64,000 nucleotides of DNA from Archegozetes longisetosus (GCA_018873245.2 JAEMBT020000004.1:12036418-12100417), one strand, 5' to 3'. Numbered from the stretch's first letter, positions 26,363 through 40,572 are shown. Notes: generated by a model from the sequence alone, not told the origin. Translations and numbers: made by a program.

Positions 26363-29300
26363 ATGACTACTACTTCATTAATAAAATTATGTCAACCAAA
26401 ATCATACATAAATAGTTTCATAACTTTAATCATGTTTCTATTAATTATTTTGGCGAACAACGCACGGTCTGTAACTAAATTTATTCTAATAATTTACACA
26501 TTTGTGAATAATTGACTTAATTGAATAACTTTTTTTAATGACAGATCTGAAGTACTTCATGGCAAAGTTTTCGACATGAATAAAGTTTTTCCAGAGGATT
26601 ATGATATGCTTATGCCACCCAAGGAAAATGGTATCCGTAGTTTGAAACTAAGTTTTATATTTTTTCTAATTTTTATGCTCGTACTTAATAAAGTACATAT
26701 TTTTATGATTTACTGCATTAATTGTAGCAGTTTCGCAAATAATTTGATCGTCACTTTCTCGTCGAACTAAACAAACAAGATATGAGGGATGTCATCAATA
26801 ATATATCTGAGCTCTTAACACATTTTTTATCGATGAGGGGGTTGTGCTTTAATTAAATAAATTTGAGCACGTACGAAAAAGTTGATTATAAGTTATCAAA
26901 ACTACATATGATAGAAAATAAATTTTCCACCATTATTAGATTTATATTAATAGCTATATTCGACATACATATGCTTAACTTTTTTTGATAACTTCATGCT
27001 GATTAATACTATCAGAAAATAATTATTTTACTGTTCGGTATATGAATTGTTACTTATTTAATGTTTATTTTGATTGGAAGTTTTATTATATGAATTTCTA
27101 ATGTTTATCCTATGATAGAGTATGCGCTCTTCTATCATGAGAAACTCTAACTATGAGTTAAAAAAATATTTGATATATATCATTGATGATCCTATCCCTC
27201 ATGTATTTATGTTATGTTTGAAGTTACACTTCGTAAGAGATGACATTAAGGTTAAAATAGAGCAACCATATCTGATTTGGAGCAAATATCCTAAAGTAGA
27301 AATGTAACACAAAACAATTTTTCTTAATTGTGTGCTTAATAAATACTTTGAGCAGTTTCCAGTCTCGGAAAACAAGCTTTCCCGCAATGCGTCAGTTCAT
27401 ATGAAACAATCGCACATCTATATCATTTTTGAATGCAAGAAAGTGTCTTTTCTGGACAAAACTCAAACACCTAGGATAAAAATCAATTTTCAATTTACCA
27501 ATGCTGTGAGGCTGACTTTTGAGTCAGGTTTAAAGTTACGCACAAGATTAAGCTATCAAATATTAGAGAATTTGATTTATTTGATGCAAGCTATGAGTTA
27601 AGCTATGTGTCAAAACAAATAAAGTGTTCAAATGATAAGTGCTGTCATCAATTGTTTTTTAAGTCATCACGCATTCAATTACGATGAAACGCCCAAACAA
27701 ATGATTACTTAAGTAGTTTGAAGTCGACTCCGTGACCATAAACTCAAAGTTTCCTTTTATTGGCGTCTCAGTCAATTCTAGTCGAAGATTAGCTGTATTT
27801 TCCAATATATTTCATACAAATAAAAGCCTTTACAACAGATTCTCATTAGAGCTCATACCAATCAAGTTCAGATCAACAGAGAGTAAGGGATCATAAAGTT
27901 TCTCATTTACTACCTTTGAAAATACCTTGTGCAGTTAGATCAAGATATACTCTAGTATGAGACACAGAAGCGCTTTGCTAATTCTAAATTATTATTAGTC
28001 CACTATAACTCATTTATAGATCAGAATTTTTGATAAATAAGGAAGATCACCTAGTCAATACTAAAAGCTCGACTAATTCCTTGACTCATTCAAATTTATT
28101 AATAGTTCGGTTTTAAAATCTGAATATTGAAATCAATTCTTGTAAAAGAATTTCATCCTTATCTGTAAACCTTATTTAGCTATGGTTTTTCAAACGTTTG
28201 ATTTACTTTAATTTTCATACGGTCCCTTAATATTTTTAGTTCATAGTAAGGTTTTTTCTATTCTTTTCATAGTGTTTAGATTGTGATCGGAAGAAAACTG
28301 TTTATGATCAAGTGTGTTTCCCATATCATAGACATTTCTGTTTATATGTCGTTAGATTCTTCTTGTCCATAAAAACAGAATTAGGTAACATTCGAAGTCA
28401 ACTTGAAAGTCCTTCTTGTTTCAATCTAATATATCGGGTTTAGATTTAAGCTTTATTAAAAAATAGAGTGAAGAAAAAAGTGGAATAAAATATTCATGAC
28501 CTTAAGTTGGCAGTGAACTTTACTTTAAGTATAGTCTTTTAAAAACTTGTCCAGAAAAGAACAACTGATTTACTGGCAACAAGATTCTGAGATAACTAAG
28601 CACAGAAATACTTTGAAGGATACAAACTTGAAATATTTGATATTGTGAACGATTCAGAGTCAAGATGAAGAAACGATTGGGTTTCGAAAAATGATATTCT
28701 AGCACTAATAGAAAACTTGAAATTTGTTAGTATATGTCTAAGACAACAGAATTATGGAAAAATGATCAGAGGCGACCTCAACAGTTACCCCAAGCTCAAG
28801 TTTTTCCTATTTGACTTTTGTTTGCTTCGTTCTACCTGTTTGATAAAATTTAAACAGGAATTCAACATATTGAATAACGAAGAGGAGAATTCTTGAGTCA
28901 ACCTCGAGTAACTTCTAGTATGACTTCACTCGTATAGTGAAGACGAGTCGAATGACGTATAAGTTATGTCTACGACATCGGAAACATACATATGCTGGAA
29001 TTGAGCCTAATTTTGTTTACGTAGTTTTCAAGATTGCTATTTGAGGACAATTTTTTCATTTTATAAAGAAAAACTAGGATTCCGATTAAAAAACTGTCAT
29101 TCGTTTATTCTTAAAGTAAAGTAAATCGCTGATCAAAGATTGTCATCGAATTAAAGACCATAATGCGTGAAATCAGTTTGGACTATACAATCAAACAGAT
29201 GAGACTATTCGAGAAACTGATGTCTCATCAGAAGTAATTTATATAAATGTTCGCAATCTTATGACGCTCTCAGATACTTTAAACAAAATAAAAACTGTAA

Positions 29301-32300
29301 TCAGATAAGCTATTGATGCGCTCTAAGATGTTCTCAATATTGACTTATCAATCAATTTGAAGCAAACAAATCACATAAATAACTAATATATTAATGATAC
29401 AATTGAAACTATGATCACTTCATTTGGTCTAAAGCATAGAAAATTTTTGTCAACTATTTGCGCCCATTATTTTTATTGGCCATCTTTTCGACACTAATAA
29501 AACCATGAAAGTGTTCCTTCGAAAGATAAGTTTTAAGTGACTGATTAAATAGAAACTGTTAGTTGTGCATCACTTAACTCTATAAACCATATAAATGTTC
29601 CAAATCACACTTCTTCGTCATTATCGTTAGTCTTCACAAAACTTGCACGCTCAATATCGTTAAAAATAGAAATCTTTCTCAATTAAAACTATTCATTTGA
29701 ATGACAATTGTTTGATCGTTTTGGTAATTTAGATGTTAATCAAACTGTATTTATTAAAGATTTGACGATAACAAATTTTCAGAATCATATCTAGAAGTAT
29801 GAATTTGTCGTCATTACAGATAAATTTATTCAAAGTATTCTTCAAAATTTACTTTGATTAAGATATTCATAAAAAAAATTTAAAAATCCTATAGAGAATA
29901 ATTTGCAAACATTAAAGGAGTGGTTCTGTATATAGTATGTCCGTTGAGTATATCTAACGTTAAATCCATTAGCTGTTGCAACACACATATCAGTCTAATA
30001 GGAAAATACTGTTTACAACAAATTTGACGCAGTTTAAGCTCTACAAATAACACGATCAAACAATGATTCAATTTTAAAATGTTTATCACAAAAATTCGCA
30101 AAATCTTTTCTACTCTTATAAATGCAATAACTGAATCAAACAATCAGATTATTTTAACTTTTTCACAACTTCTTGCTATATCTGTTGTGGTAGAGAATAG
30201 TACTGATAAAGTATAGTATTTATATTCTGGTCCTTATAATATGTGTTTTTAAGGAATATTCTAGGAATTTCTCATTCATATGTGTGTTGCAGCGGTTAAA
30301 GAAACACATTATTTCTAGTAATAAAGAGTTACAAGCTTGATCGATGCTATCTTGCGGCCAATCATTAAAAATATTTGATCGGTAACATGGTTTAAAATAT
30401 GTAAATTATACTGAAGTCTAAGTCGCAATCACAATGAAAGGAATGTTATTTGCGCTTTTCATTAATCCGCGTCAAAACACGATAAAGCATGACAAGAATA
30501 ATAAATAGTATCTTTACATCAAATGCTTCAATATCGAAAAGTTTTAAACACTCTGCGAATGAAATAAATCCAAATAGAGACTATAATAATTGACTTTAGT
30601 TGTTATTCGGGGTATTACGACTCTTCTAACAATACACATATGACTGTTAGCTTGATTTGTTTTGACACCTAAATGCTAAACTGTCTACTGATAGGACTTA
30701 AAAATTAGAATGCCAATCAAAACTTCGCCGATGTGTTCTAACAGTTTTATCATAGCTAATATTTGAACAAAATTTGTATAATTAACCAAAACATCGTCTC
30801 TATTATATGCTTAGTCTATATATTATTGCGCGTCTCCTTCTATTGATTTAGTTTAATAAAGGTTTACTCCCTCACAACATTCCTTATCTTATAAAAGCGT
30901 CTCTATAATGCATCTCTGGAATTTAATTTTCAAACTTCAAACTTTAATAGATTCTCTTTCGATTAAGTATTGTTTTATAAAGTTTAATCGAAAGATTTAT
31001 GTCGAAGAAACAAACACAACACTAATACCTTCAATTCCAAACATGAAAAATGCTTTAATATATCAATAACTTTTAACTCAATGCTATACTCATCAAATGT
31101 CAATACTTCTAGCTTTTAAAGTAATCCTTTAAAAGCAAAGCTTTCGGTGACTTCAAAAGCCATCAGTGAATAAGTATTTGATTTATAAAGTTTGAATGCT
31201 TTAAGTTTGAATATTGAACAGGGTCGTCAAATATGTAAAATTGATCGACAAATAAAGCTTATTATAAAATGTCAAATCTGAAAACTAGCATGTACCTGTA
31301 TTGAATAAAAAAAGCAAATATAGGCTCTATGACTAACCTTAGACCTTTCAAACATTTTATCCTGAAAATTCTACTTTCTTTGAAGAATCAAAGAGTAGTC
31401 TTGAGCACAAATTGACAGAAATTGCATTACTATTGTTATGAGCTGAAATACATTGAAAAAAGTTTTTGCAAATTATTTTTATCAATTATCTGTTTTTCAA
31501 TATTTGTATGATTAGGAAAGCCTACAATTGTCAGATTTCACGTATGGGTTCTTGGACTGGATTCAATAGATGAAGGGTCAATGGTATAGAAACGCATTAA
31601 TAGTTGTTTCTCTTTCCTATTGAGTCCTATTTTCTGTGACTCTCCTTTGATATATTAATAAAAAGTATGATTTGTTTGTTCTGTTTTGATTCAAAGACAT
31701 ATGTGGCTGATATATTTATGTCACAAAGTTGGAAAGATCACCGATTAAAGATACCAGATGATATTGCCTTTAATATTAATTCAAGCAGTTCATCGCAATA
31801 TAGACTTTTGCCCATAGGATGGATCAAGAGGATGTGGAGACCAGACTCATTCTTCAAAGTATGTACATGAAAATTCATTTCGAATGTTCTCATTTGTCTA
31901 AGTGCTCGCCTCAAATGAGATGTGTGCCGAAATTATGAAAATAATGAATTGCTTTGGTTTGAATTGACAGAATGCAAAGCAAGTCATTTTCAAGAGATGA
32001 CAATCCCTAATCACTATATCTGGTAAGCAGTCCATTCTTTTGCATTCCATTCTATATATTTATGACATTTGATGAGCTTAACCTTCATATTATTATAATT
32101 ATCTTAAGTAAGAACTAAGTATTCTTGATTTATCATAAAAATCATTATTTTTTACATTCATCTCAATTTTATGGAAATAAGGTTATATCCAGACAAAACT
32201 ATTCTATATATGGTTAAGTAAGTATCAAATATCATTTTTTACATTACTTTTTAGACGAAAGACAAATCTAAATTAAAGAGGTTTCTCATTTGAATTACGT

Positions 32301-32856
32301 ACCTCAAACAACGTGATAAAACAATAGCTTCTACACAATTTTTTGGAAACGTTTCAAATTTGAATACACTTGTGATGAGGAAAGTTGAAGCAAAGTACCC
32401 AATATTAACTAAAGTTTGATATGATTTTCAATAAAAATCTCATTTGGGATTCAGTTGTCAGGAATAAGAATGTCAATCATTTGCTGTAATAGATTTTAGA
32501 AAATAAGTCATAGGTGGAATGCCTCGCTTCAATATTCAACTATTTTATAATTAAATCTTATGAAATATATTGAAACAAAAATTTGTTAACTTTATGAAAA
32601 TAATCAAATCAAATTGCTGTTACAATCAATAGTTGGGCTGTAAACAATTATTTGCACTTTTAGAAAACCTATAAAGCAATCTAAAAACGCATTCAACAAT
32701 TTGAAAATAGATTCAGGCTATAATAACTATCATCTTTTTGTGAAAAATAAAACTTAAGCAATCTTTTCAACTGAAAGCATTCTCTAAACCAAAAGCACAG
32801 TAGAAAAGGGAAGAGCTTAGTTTTGTTGTTTTTAGAAACACGCTAATAATCATTAT

Positions 32857-32901
<45 letters not shown>

Positions 32902-35900
32902 GCAATAATTTGACTTAATTTTGTTCTTTTTCAGACTAACATTACTGCTATCATGTGCCATGAAATTTCAATCATACCCACACGACACCCAAAATTGCAG
33001 TATGAAGATAGAGAGTTGCGCAGTGAAAACTCATCATTATATAAAAAAAAGTTTGAAATTCTACCTGAATTGAACACTATATTTGAGCTTAAACAAGATC
33101 CAATGTTTTTTTCTGTAATTTCAGTCCAAAGTGAGTTTTTTACTTGAATTAAAAGCCATTTTCAAAGCACATTCTCAAGTATGATAGATGATATCTCTTT
33201 TTTAAATGTTGAGGTTCTCAAAGTTATATAAATAAATTAAACCATTTGCTGCTTTCTTAAGTAAAACGTGCATTTAGCACTTCTTAACACAAAGGCCTTT
33301 TCTTTTTAATCCCTAATAATTGAATTGAAACATTTAATTCAATTTTTTTAAGAAGAGGCTATTGATCGTAATATACGGAAAGTCATATTGTGCATGACTT
33401 TATGAAAGATTTCTGCCAAAAAAGAGTAATATTTGAAAGATGTTAGCGCTCTTCTCGAGAACTTATCATGAACGATAAATAATTAATTATTTTGATGTTA
33501 TGCTTTGAAGCGTATCTAAACAAAGCAGAGCGCAACTGTTAATTCACACGTCAAATTTGAATATGAAAACATTCTTCAGTTTATTTCTCTTCAGATAATG
33601 AGTTGTACTCCAATTTCATTATCTTTCAAATAATTACTCCTATGATGACCTTTGGTAATTCTAATCGAATTTTACCAGTTTAAATAAGAAACTTGATATC
33701 CAGATGGCTAAGCTAAATAGTTTTATTAAATTTTTCAAAACCTATACGAAATACAAAATTATGAATAATGAAGTGAAAAAATATTTTAACGTTTAGTTTG
33801 AATTTGTTCATTCGGAATAACTTGAGGTCAAATTCAAGAATCTTTTAATTGACTATTAGTAACTCAAGACGTGACCATTCATTGATATGATTTACCCGGA
33901 AGCAATTGTAACTTTATATTCGAAGCAAGTGTATTCTAAATAACGACATATTTAACATATTCATCAATAAGTTTATTATTTTTAATTATTCTCATGCAAA
34001 TTAGGAATGTATAGTAAAGATGAGCTAATATAGTGTTACAGCAATGCTATATTTATACATACATTTGATCTGATCGATTGCTAAACAGAGTACAAATAAT
34101 AGAAAAGTAATACGAGCAATTAACACATATTCTTAACCTAAAATTTTTCCATTTTACCGAATGATCATTGATTTGATGAACGATTTTAGGCGATGGCTAA
34201 GGCTTCAACATTTAACATAAGGGTTTTAACAAATTTTGTTATTTCATTTCAAGATTTAGCGTATTCTGAGTTCAAATCTAGCTCTCTTCGCTTAATGCTT
34301 CGCCATTTTGCTCAAGATTCTTACCTTTTTCGGGCAGAATGTGCCAAATGCTAAATTATACTAGACTTTGAAGGCTTACCGATAAATGAAGTATTTCTTG
34401 AATATGACTGCAGTACTAACGGTTTCGCAACAAGGCGTTGCACCGAATGCTTTAGCGGAATATAAATAAATATTTATTGCACTTTGATGTTGCCTTCAAT
34501 TTAATGATTTAAATTTTTCATACACTGTACGTAAAAGTGGATTCTAATATCTAGTTTTCCGATGCATCAGAATTTTCATATATAGCTAACAGTTAATTTG
34601 TCACATTTCAATCCTTAATATAGTCAGAGATATCAAAGTTATGTTAAATAAGGTTGTCATTATTTAGCTTAATTTCATTTTTGAATACCAACACGTAACT
34701 AGGATAACATGACGTGAGATGCAAAGTAAAGTTTTTTTCTTTAATATGTTGACTCATCCAATCATTAAGTTTTACTCAATATTCGATTGAGTTTTAGGGT
34801 ACATCTGAAACGGGTGATCCATATCTTAAGATGAACGTTAATTTTACGAGCCTTGTACAGAATGCATTCTAATAATTTATGATGAAGTATATGTTCCACG
34901 TCGAGTCACAGAGTTTTTCACACTATTTTGTTTTTCTTTAAATATTAAATATTACTTTGTCTAGCTTATTTCTTTGTGAGAATTTCTTTGTGAGAACACA
35001 CTTTTATTCCATTAACCAAAGAGAGGAGAGAAATGCATACAGTGGAGTCTTTCAGGTACCTTAAAGTGACAAAATCCAGACAACTTGCAAAGCGATTAGA
35101 TTAAGAGAATTCAAATCTCCTCAAACTATCTCAATTATATCTCAATTATTTTATATATATATATATATATATATCTTAAATCTAATGCTTGTTCAAAGAT
35201 TGAATGATTGAATTTGCTTTGTTTTGATTAGTTAATTAGTTTATTCCTTTGAGATTGATGTGATTAAAGCATTAGCCTCTTAAAGATTCGTAAACACGAA
35301 GTCATTTCTGTGTGTCTATTCATATAAAAACAAAATCTTAATCTATTTTAGTGTCATATACAACTGACGATTTAATATTTGACTGGGAAAATGACACTCC
35401 ACTGGCAGTTGATGAGTCCATTGAATTGCCTCAACACGACTTAACTGATAAGCATATAGGAGATTGTACGCAGACTTACTCTTCTGGTATGTGCTAATGG
35501 CTTTAAATATTAACTATTTCATTATTCATACAATTAAAACTTATAAATTACGCATCACTAATTATTTAATGTTGAACCACCATATAAAAAGTTGCACCAA
35601 ATATTTACTTAAATGAATATGAGGCGCACTGTGCTTATTATTAAATGCAGGTATACTAATATAAGATTGCTATTCTGATAATGACTTAAAGATTCAGATG
35701 AAAAATGATAGCTTGCTTTATAAGTTGAGTTCTTTATTTTGATTGCGCTAATATTTCACGCAATAATACTGTTTGGAGTACGCTATTTGAGAGCAATAAC
35801 TTTTTTTAGGAAAGAGTGCCTTCTCAACGCATTATTCCCATGACAGTTAAACTTTGCAAAATCTATAGCTCATATAACTGCTGTACTGTAGAACACATGA

Positions 35901-38900
35901 CTAAGTGATGCTTTTCTAATTTTTTGCCACCTCCATTTCTTATAAACTATCATTAATTTTCGCTATTTATTTTGCAGGTAATTTTACGTGTGTTCAAGTG
36001 TTGTTCACAATAAAACGGAGACTCGGTATTACTATTGATTATTAAAAAATTGAAAAATCAGAACCAATTTCTAAGTTGTGAAATATTGTTTTACAAATAT
36101 TTCAAAGTGATATATTCACTATAGTCATTATAAAGATAATTCTTATCAATGTAAACTTGACTTCTATTCAGTTTGTAAACATTAAAATATAATTGAAAAC
36201 ATACTGAGACAAAAATAGATAGTGTTGTATATTTGCTTCGTATTATATAGCTATTCGAGCAAAACATCTACTATTTACCAAAGAGAATTGATTTTCCTCA
36301 AGTTCTTAATATTGAATTTTTGTCAATATGCTACAATTATTCCAGAAGAAAAGTCTACCCAAAACAATAAGTGATCTTCAAATAAGTTGAGTTTTGTGCT
36401 CTAACTCAATTAGCTCTTAACAACAATTTTGATCCAAAAATTGTCTCAGTATAAAAGATGCAGTAGTTATGATGCAATCATTAGTAATTTGAACGCCTTC
36501 TATATTTGTTTATTTTTGGGTCACTCCATTGTCTACATTTTTCAGTTCATTTAAGCTAAACTAATAAATAAACCTAGTACGTCAAAAAGTTTACTATCTT
36601 AGAAGTTGGTTTCAATTTTTTCACATTGTTTGAGATTGCTTATTTTATTTAAAATGAAACAATTTTCTGATCGTTTGTAAAAATAATAGGAATCGAAATT
36701 TAGAACTGCGTATCAAAATCTATAATAAGTAAATTTGACTTGTGTATCATTTTCTCCGAAAAAACCGAAACATTTCTTACAAACAATTTCTTATTTTCAA
36801 AATCATTAAATTTGATTACATATAAAGTGAAAATAATAAATAACAATGAAAGTAAAAGCTTATTTTCATAGAAGCAACCACAGATTTATGATCTGTTTTA
36901 AAGAGTAAACATTAATAAAAATGAAGTCAACAAAATTGTGAACCTCCTCTTTAATTAGATGTATAGAACTTGCAATTTGACTTTCTCAAGATCAAACTTA
37001 ATCTTACTTAAAGCAAGAGCAGATCCTTTTAACACTATAAAACATTAAAAAATAAAAGCTGATTTGCCCACACGAGTCTTTCTAAGGTAAAAGTGTTGGA
37101 AATGCGGTCTTCATTCAGAATATTGGTGCTCATTCAAAAGCACACTTGCGTAGAGTTAGCCATCATTTTTTTTACTTTATACTCAATATTAACGGCAAAT
37201 TGCGGGCAAATTTGGAGAAAATTGCCAGGTTTTTGTGTAAAAGAAATAAAACCGCCAATTTTTTACTCTAAATGCGTCAAAAATCCTATTGAACATGTAT
37301 ATTGAGCTCATTTAAACCATATATTGAAGATGGCTCTAATAAAAAAATTCATTATTTCTCGGTAAATAAGAAAACTTTACGATAGGCTCTCATGCAATTT
37401 GAAGTATCTTCAAAGTGTTTTTACAATTCAAACATTAGGCTTAAAAAGTAGTTATTGACCACTTGAAAATGCTTCAGATACTACGAATTTAAGAATCTCC
37501 ATCAAAAAATTGCGTTCGATAGTTGATTATGCCTGAGAATTGAGACTTTGTAATATTGAACCATTAATATACTTTTGAGTTTGTTAGGCTTTGCGTCAAC
37601 AAATATTTCATTCTTTTAAGCCTTAACAATTTTCACATTTAATATTCTAAAAATTGTAGGACAGAAAATATCGCAAAATTCTTTGATAAATTATGCTCGA
37701 AATTGAAAAATAATTCGATATTATTAGAATGGTAGATTTATAAATTTTTGAATATATTGTCGACTAATGTGTGACTCACACAATAAAATTTAATATTAGA
37801 GTTTGTAAATGTTTTATTTGTTTATTTGATAGGATATTATATATTTCACACTTACATTCCGACCTGCCTTATTGTAATTATGTCATGGATTTCATTTTGG
37901 ATAAAGCCGGAAGCAGTGCCGGCTCGAGTCACCTTATGCGTGACCTCATTGCTAACATTGTCGACACAACACGCTCAATCACAGAAATCATTGCCTCCAG
38001 TTTCATATATTAAAGCGATTGATATATTCATGTCATCGTGTACTGTATTCGTGTTCGCCTCGCTCATGGAGTACGCATTGGTTAATATACTGATGGCTGA
38101 TGAAGGCCATGTACCATCGCGTACAATGTCGCCAAATGCCGCGCCACATCCCAAAAGTTCATCGACAGCAACAGGTGCTGCGACGCAGACCACAACAATG
38201 CCTCTCTACACACCCGCAAAGGTTAACATTTAATACTTTAATATGATTACTTCCAACTTAATATAACAATACACTGTTGAAAAAAATTGTTCGCTTGTGA
38301 AGAATAACAGGTACTCAACTTATTTCAATTGCAAATTTTTATTTGGAAATAATTCTCAATTTGAGGAGACCAGGCATTTATTGTATCCAAGACTCTTATT
38401 CAGCGATCGTTTAGCAGTTTTCACTTATAGGGTTTGGATTTAATATAAATGCAAATTACTGTTTGATATGTCAATTTTATTTCTTCAAAGAAATTCTGCT
38501 TCTATTCAATATTCATCTTGAGATTCATATTCAAAACTTGAATAAATCAGTTTTTTCGCTCATTCATAAAACTATAAAATCTAAAAATTCATTAGTGAAT
38601 GAAATAAAATCAGTTCATATCTGGACTTAATATCTTTGATATGATAACTTGGCTCGAGATTCAATTTCATTTTGGAGAATGTAATTAAAATGTTTTATAA
38701 GTCACATTTCAGTATTATTCGAGTTTTAGTGTTTAATCGAAAATCATAACCGAATGCCTTTCAACAAATAATTTTAAGATTTCTAATGCGAATCAAAGTA
38801 TGCACACAGATGACTAAAAATTTAATTAAATTTTCCGCTAAAAATAGTAACACTATTTTAGTATATTATGACAAACTGTAGATGATCGAAAAACGTAGAT

Positions 38901-40572
38901 AAAAAAGGTTAATCTAAAACAAACTATTGCTTATCCTGATATTGAAACAAGAGTTTGACGAGTCATTTATTATTCAACTTTTTGCACTACAAATCAATAT
39001 TAAATTAAACTTTCTTTTTAAAGCTGCTATACTATTGATAATTCGCTAAATTATTGATAAAACTGGCTGAAAAAGATGAAAAAATATCATAAATAATATA
39101 TGTTGAAGAGCTTCCTCCTCACCTTTGCTGAATGATTTGCCGCAAAACTATCTCTCGATTGGAGTGAAATCCTCAACTTAATTTTGCTCATTTCTCAGAT
39201 CAACTCTTATTCGCTTGGCTTTTTATCTTAAATGACTTGAGAGTATAATATATTTGATGTGTTGGTTTAATGATTGTTCAATCAATTATTCAGTAAATTA
39301 TTGAAATTACTGAACTTTTCTCGTAAAGTTTCGAAAATGATGAGACTTCAACTTTGAATTACTTTAATTAATTTATGAAACGATGCCCGCCAGGAATGTG
39401 AGACTATACTCTAAATATTTGATCAACCTCTGTTTCAATGCGATCAAATAAGTTTCTCAGCTGGTCACAAGGATAAACTTTTCTCAGATTTAACATTCAC
39501 TTATCGCACAGATTGTAATGCACTTAACTTAATATTTAGAAGTGCAAGTGCTGCTATTAGTCAAATTTAATTAATTTAGGCAATTTATATAAAACCTACT
39601 CATCGTTTAAACTAAATCCGTTTATAATTGAAGCGCTTTCACAAAGCTTCTGTATTTGAGAACTCGAAAGTATTTCACTTTTGAAGCTTCTTTTATATCG
39701 AATTTGAACTGATAATACACCTAAATTCTTTAGTTGAAAAGACATGTTAGAAACTTGAGCATTAATACCTTTTTAGCTTTTCATTAAGTCTCGTATTATA
39801 TATATTAGAGTTTTCAACTTTCTAAAGTGTCCATTATTCAGTTTTTAGTTTTCCGATTATTATTCGAGCATTTCAGAATAGTTGCGTTTCCACATTTTAT
39901 TGATTTGAAGCGTTTATAAACTTTTGACATTTCTAATAATAGACTTAAAAATGATCACCAATAAGTTTTATGAGCTTCTTATACAACTTAAAACCAGTAA
40001 AAGATACTTGATCAATCGAGTTAATGTGAACAACTTGTTTGTAAAGAACATAAATCTGATTACTAATTTATAAGTATGATCGAAAGTATTAGTACGTGTT
40101 CTGTTATAGAACACAATCTTACAAATTAAGTGATAAACTATTGACCAAATAATGTTCTATGCATTACGTTCAGGATTATCATGCCTTTAGCGATAAGAGA
40201 TCTGAAAAAAATAAAGTCAAATACTTTTACTGCTAGTGTTGGTGTTAATAGAAAAGATACTCGTCTGCTAATAACTAGCACTGAACGCATCTTGTTAGTA
40301 ACGAATTCCCTGATCTTCTAACAAATGATTGTGGCCAAAGCACATAATATTTTTACCTCTTATAACATATTTCTTAGATGAGTTGATGTGATTGCAATTT
40401 GTTGATATACTCTGTTTAGGGACATCAGGGACAACAACAGCAGCAGTCGTATAGGAGTTACGCGTCTAAACAACACGAAAGAGCAATGGTTGTCGATCGA
40501 ATATCTCGTTGGACATTCCCGCTATCCTTTATTATTCTGAATGTTATTTACTGGGCTTATTATCTTTCTTGA
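26363..40572 (+). CDS. pHCl-like cys-loop ligand-gated chloride channel, 11 exons
   Basis: Pentameric anion channel subunit closest to the arthropod pH-sensitive chloride channels. Exons: 26363-26466, 26545-26630, 31516-31583, 31697-31858, 31971-32022, 32182-32217, 32935-33017 (or 33014), 35352-35486, 35978-36025, 37833-38221, 40420-40572; about 438 residues. ATG 26363 follows an in-frame TGA and gives a signal peptide ending near FLLIILANNA. Landmarks: WKDHRL, WRPDSFF, cys-loop with C177 and C191 spaced by 13 residues, second cysteine pair (DCTQTY...GNFTC) as in GlyR/GluCl/pHCl, M1 YIPTCLIVIMSW, M2 with PARVTL, M3, a Thr/Pro-rich loop with five glutamines, and M4 ending WAYYLS. The PAR motif predicts anion selectivity. 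Oddities: exon 5 lacks one base, so the frame breaks after NAK; the exon 7 donor is GC or costs a residue; M2 position 4' is Cys, not Gly. Likely a real gene with a sequence error, but a pseudogene is not excluded. Confidence 0.88.
26467..31515 (+). other. Channel introns 1 and 2 (no other gene seen)
   Basis: Apart from the 86-base exon at 26545-26630 this is intron sequence: intron 1 has 78 bases and intron 2 about 4.9 kb. Open frames inside, up to 89 codons, show no domain. Confidence 0.6.
31971..32022 (+). other. Channel exon 5 with an apparent 1-base deletion
   Basis: The upstream exon ends in phase 0 (FFK) and the downstream exon needs phase 2, which requires 53 bases; only 52 lie between the acceptor gacag and the donor gtaagc. 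The first codons read NAKQV; the last 26 bases read QEMTIPNHYIW in another frame. The break falls in the tttt run at 31987-31990, so one missing T explains it. Confidence 0.75.
32859..32899. repeat. (CT)n microsatellite beside a splice acceptor
   Basis: A 41-base CT tract on the plus strand ending 35 bases before channel exon 7. It is the right composition and place to act as an extended polypyrimidine tract, and its length may vary between individuals. Confidence 0.95.
33018..35351 (+). other. Channel intron 7 (no other gene seen)
   Basis: About 2.3 kb of AT-rich intron. It includes a (TA)n run near 35153-35174. No coding signal. Confidence 0.55.
35153..35174. repeat. (TA)n microsatellite
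   Basis: Short alternating TA tract of about 22 bases in a channel intron. Confidence 0.85.
36026..37832 (+). other. Channel intron 9 (no other gene seen)
   Basis: AT-rich intron. An open frame near 37102-37305 beginning MRSSFRILVLIQ has a hydrophobic stretch and five cysteines but no recognised domain, so I do not call it a gene. Confidence 0.5.
38222..40419 (+). other. Channel intron 10 (no other gene seen)
   Basis: About 2.2 kb between the M3 exon and the M4 exon, splitting the intracellular loop. AT-rich, with no coding or repeat signal that I can see. Confidence 0.6.

Noticed and set aside
37093..37305. 70-codon frame with hydrophobic segment and cysteines in a channel intron
   Set aside because: The frame begins with TTG, no family match, no transcript signals; likely chance.
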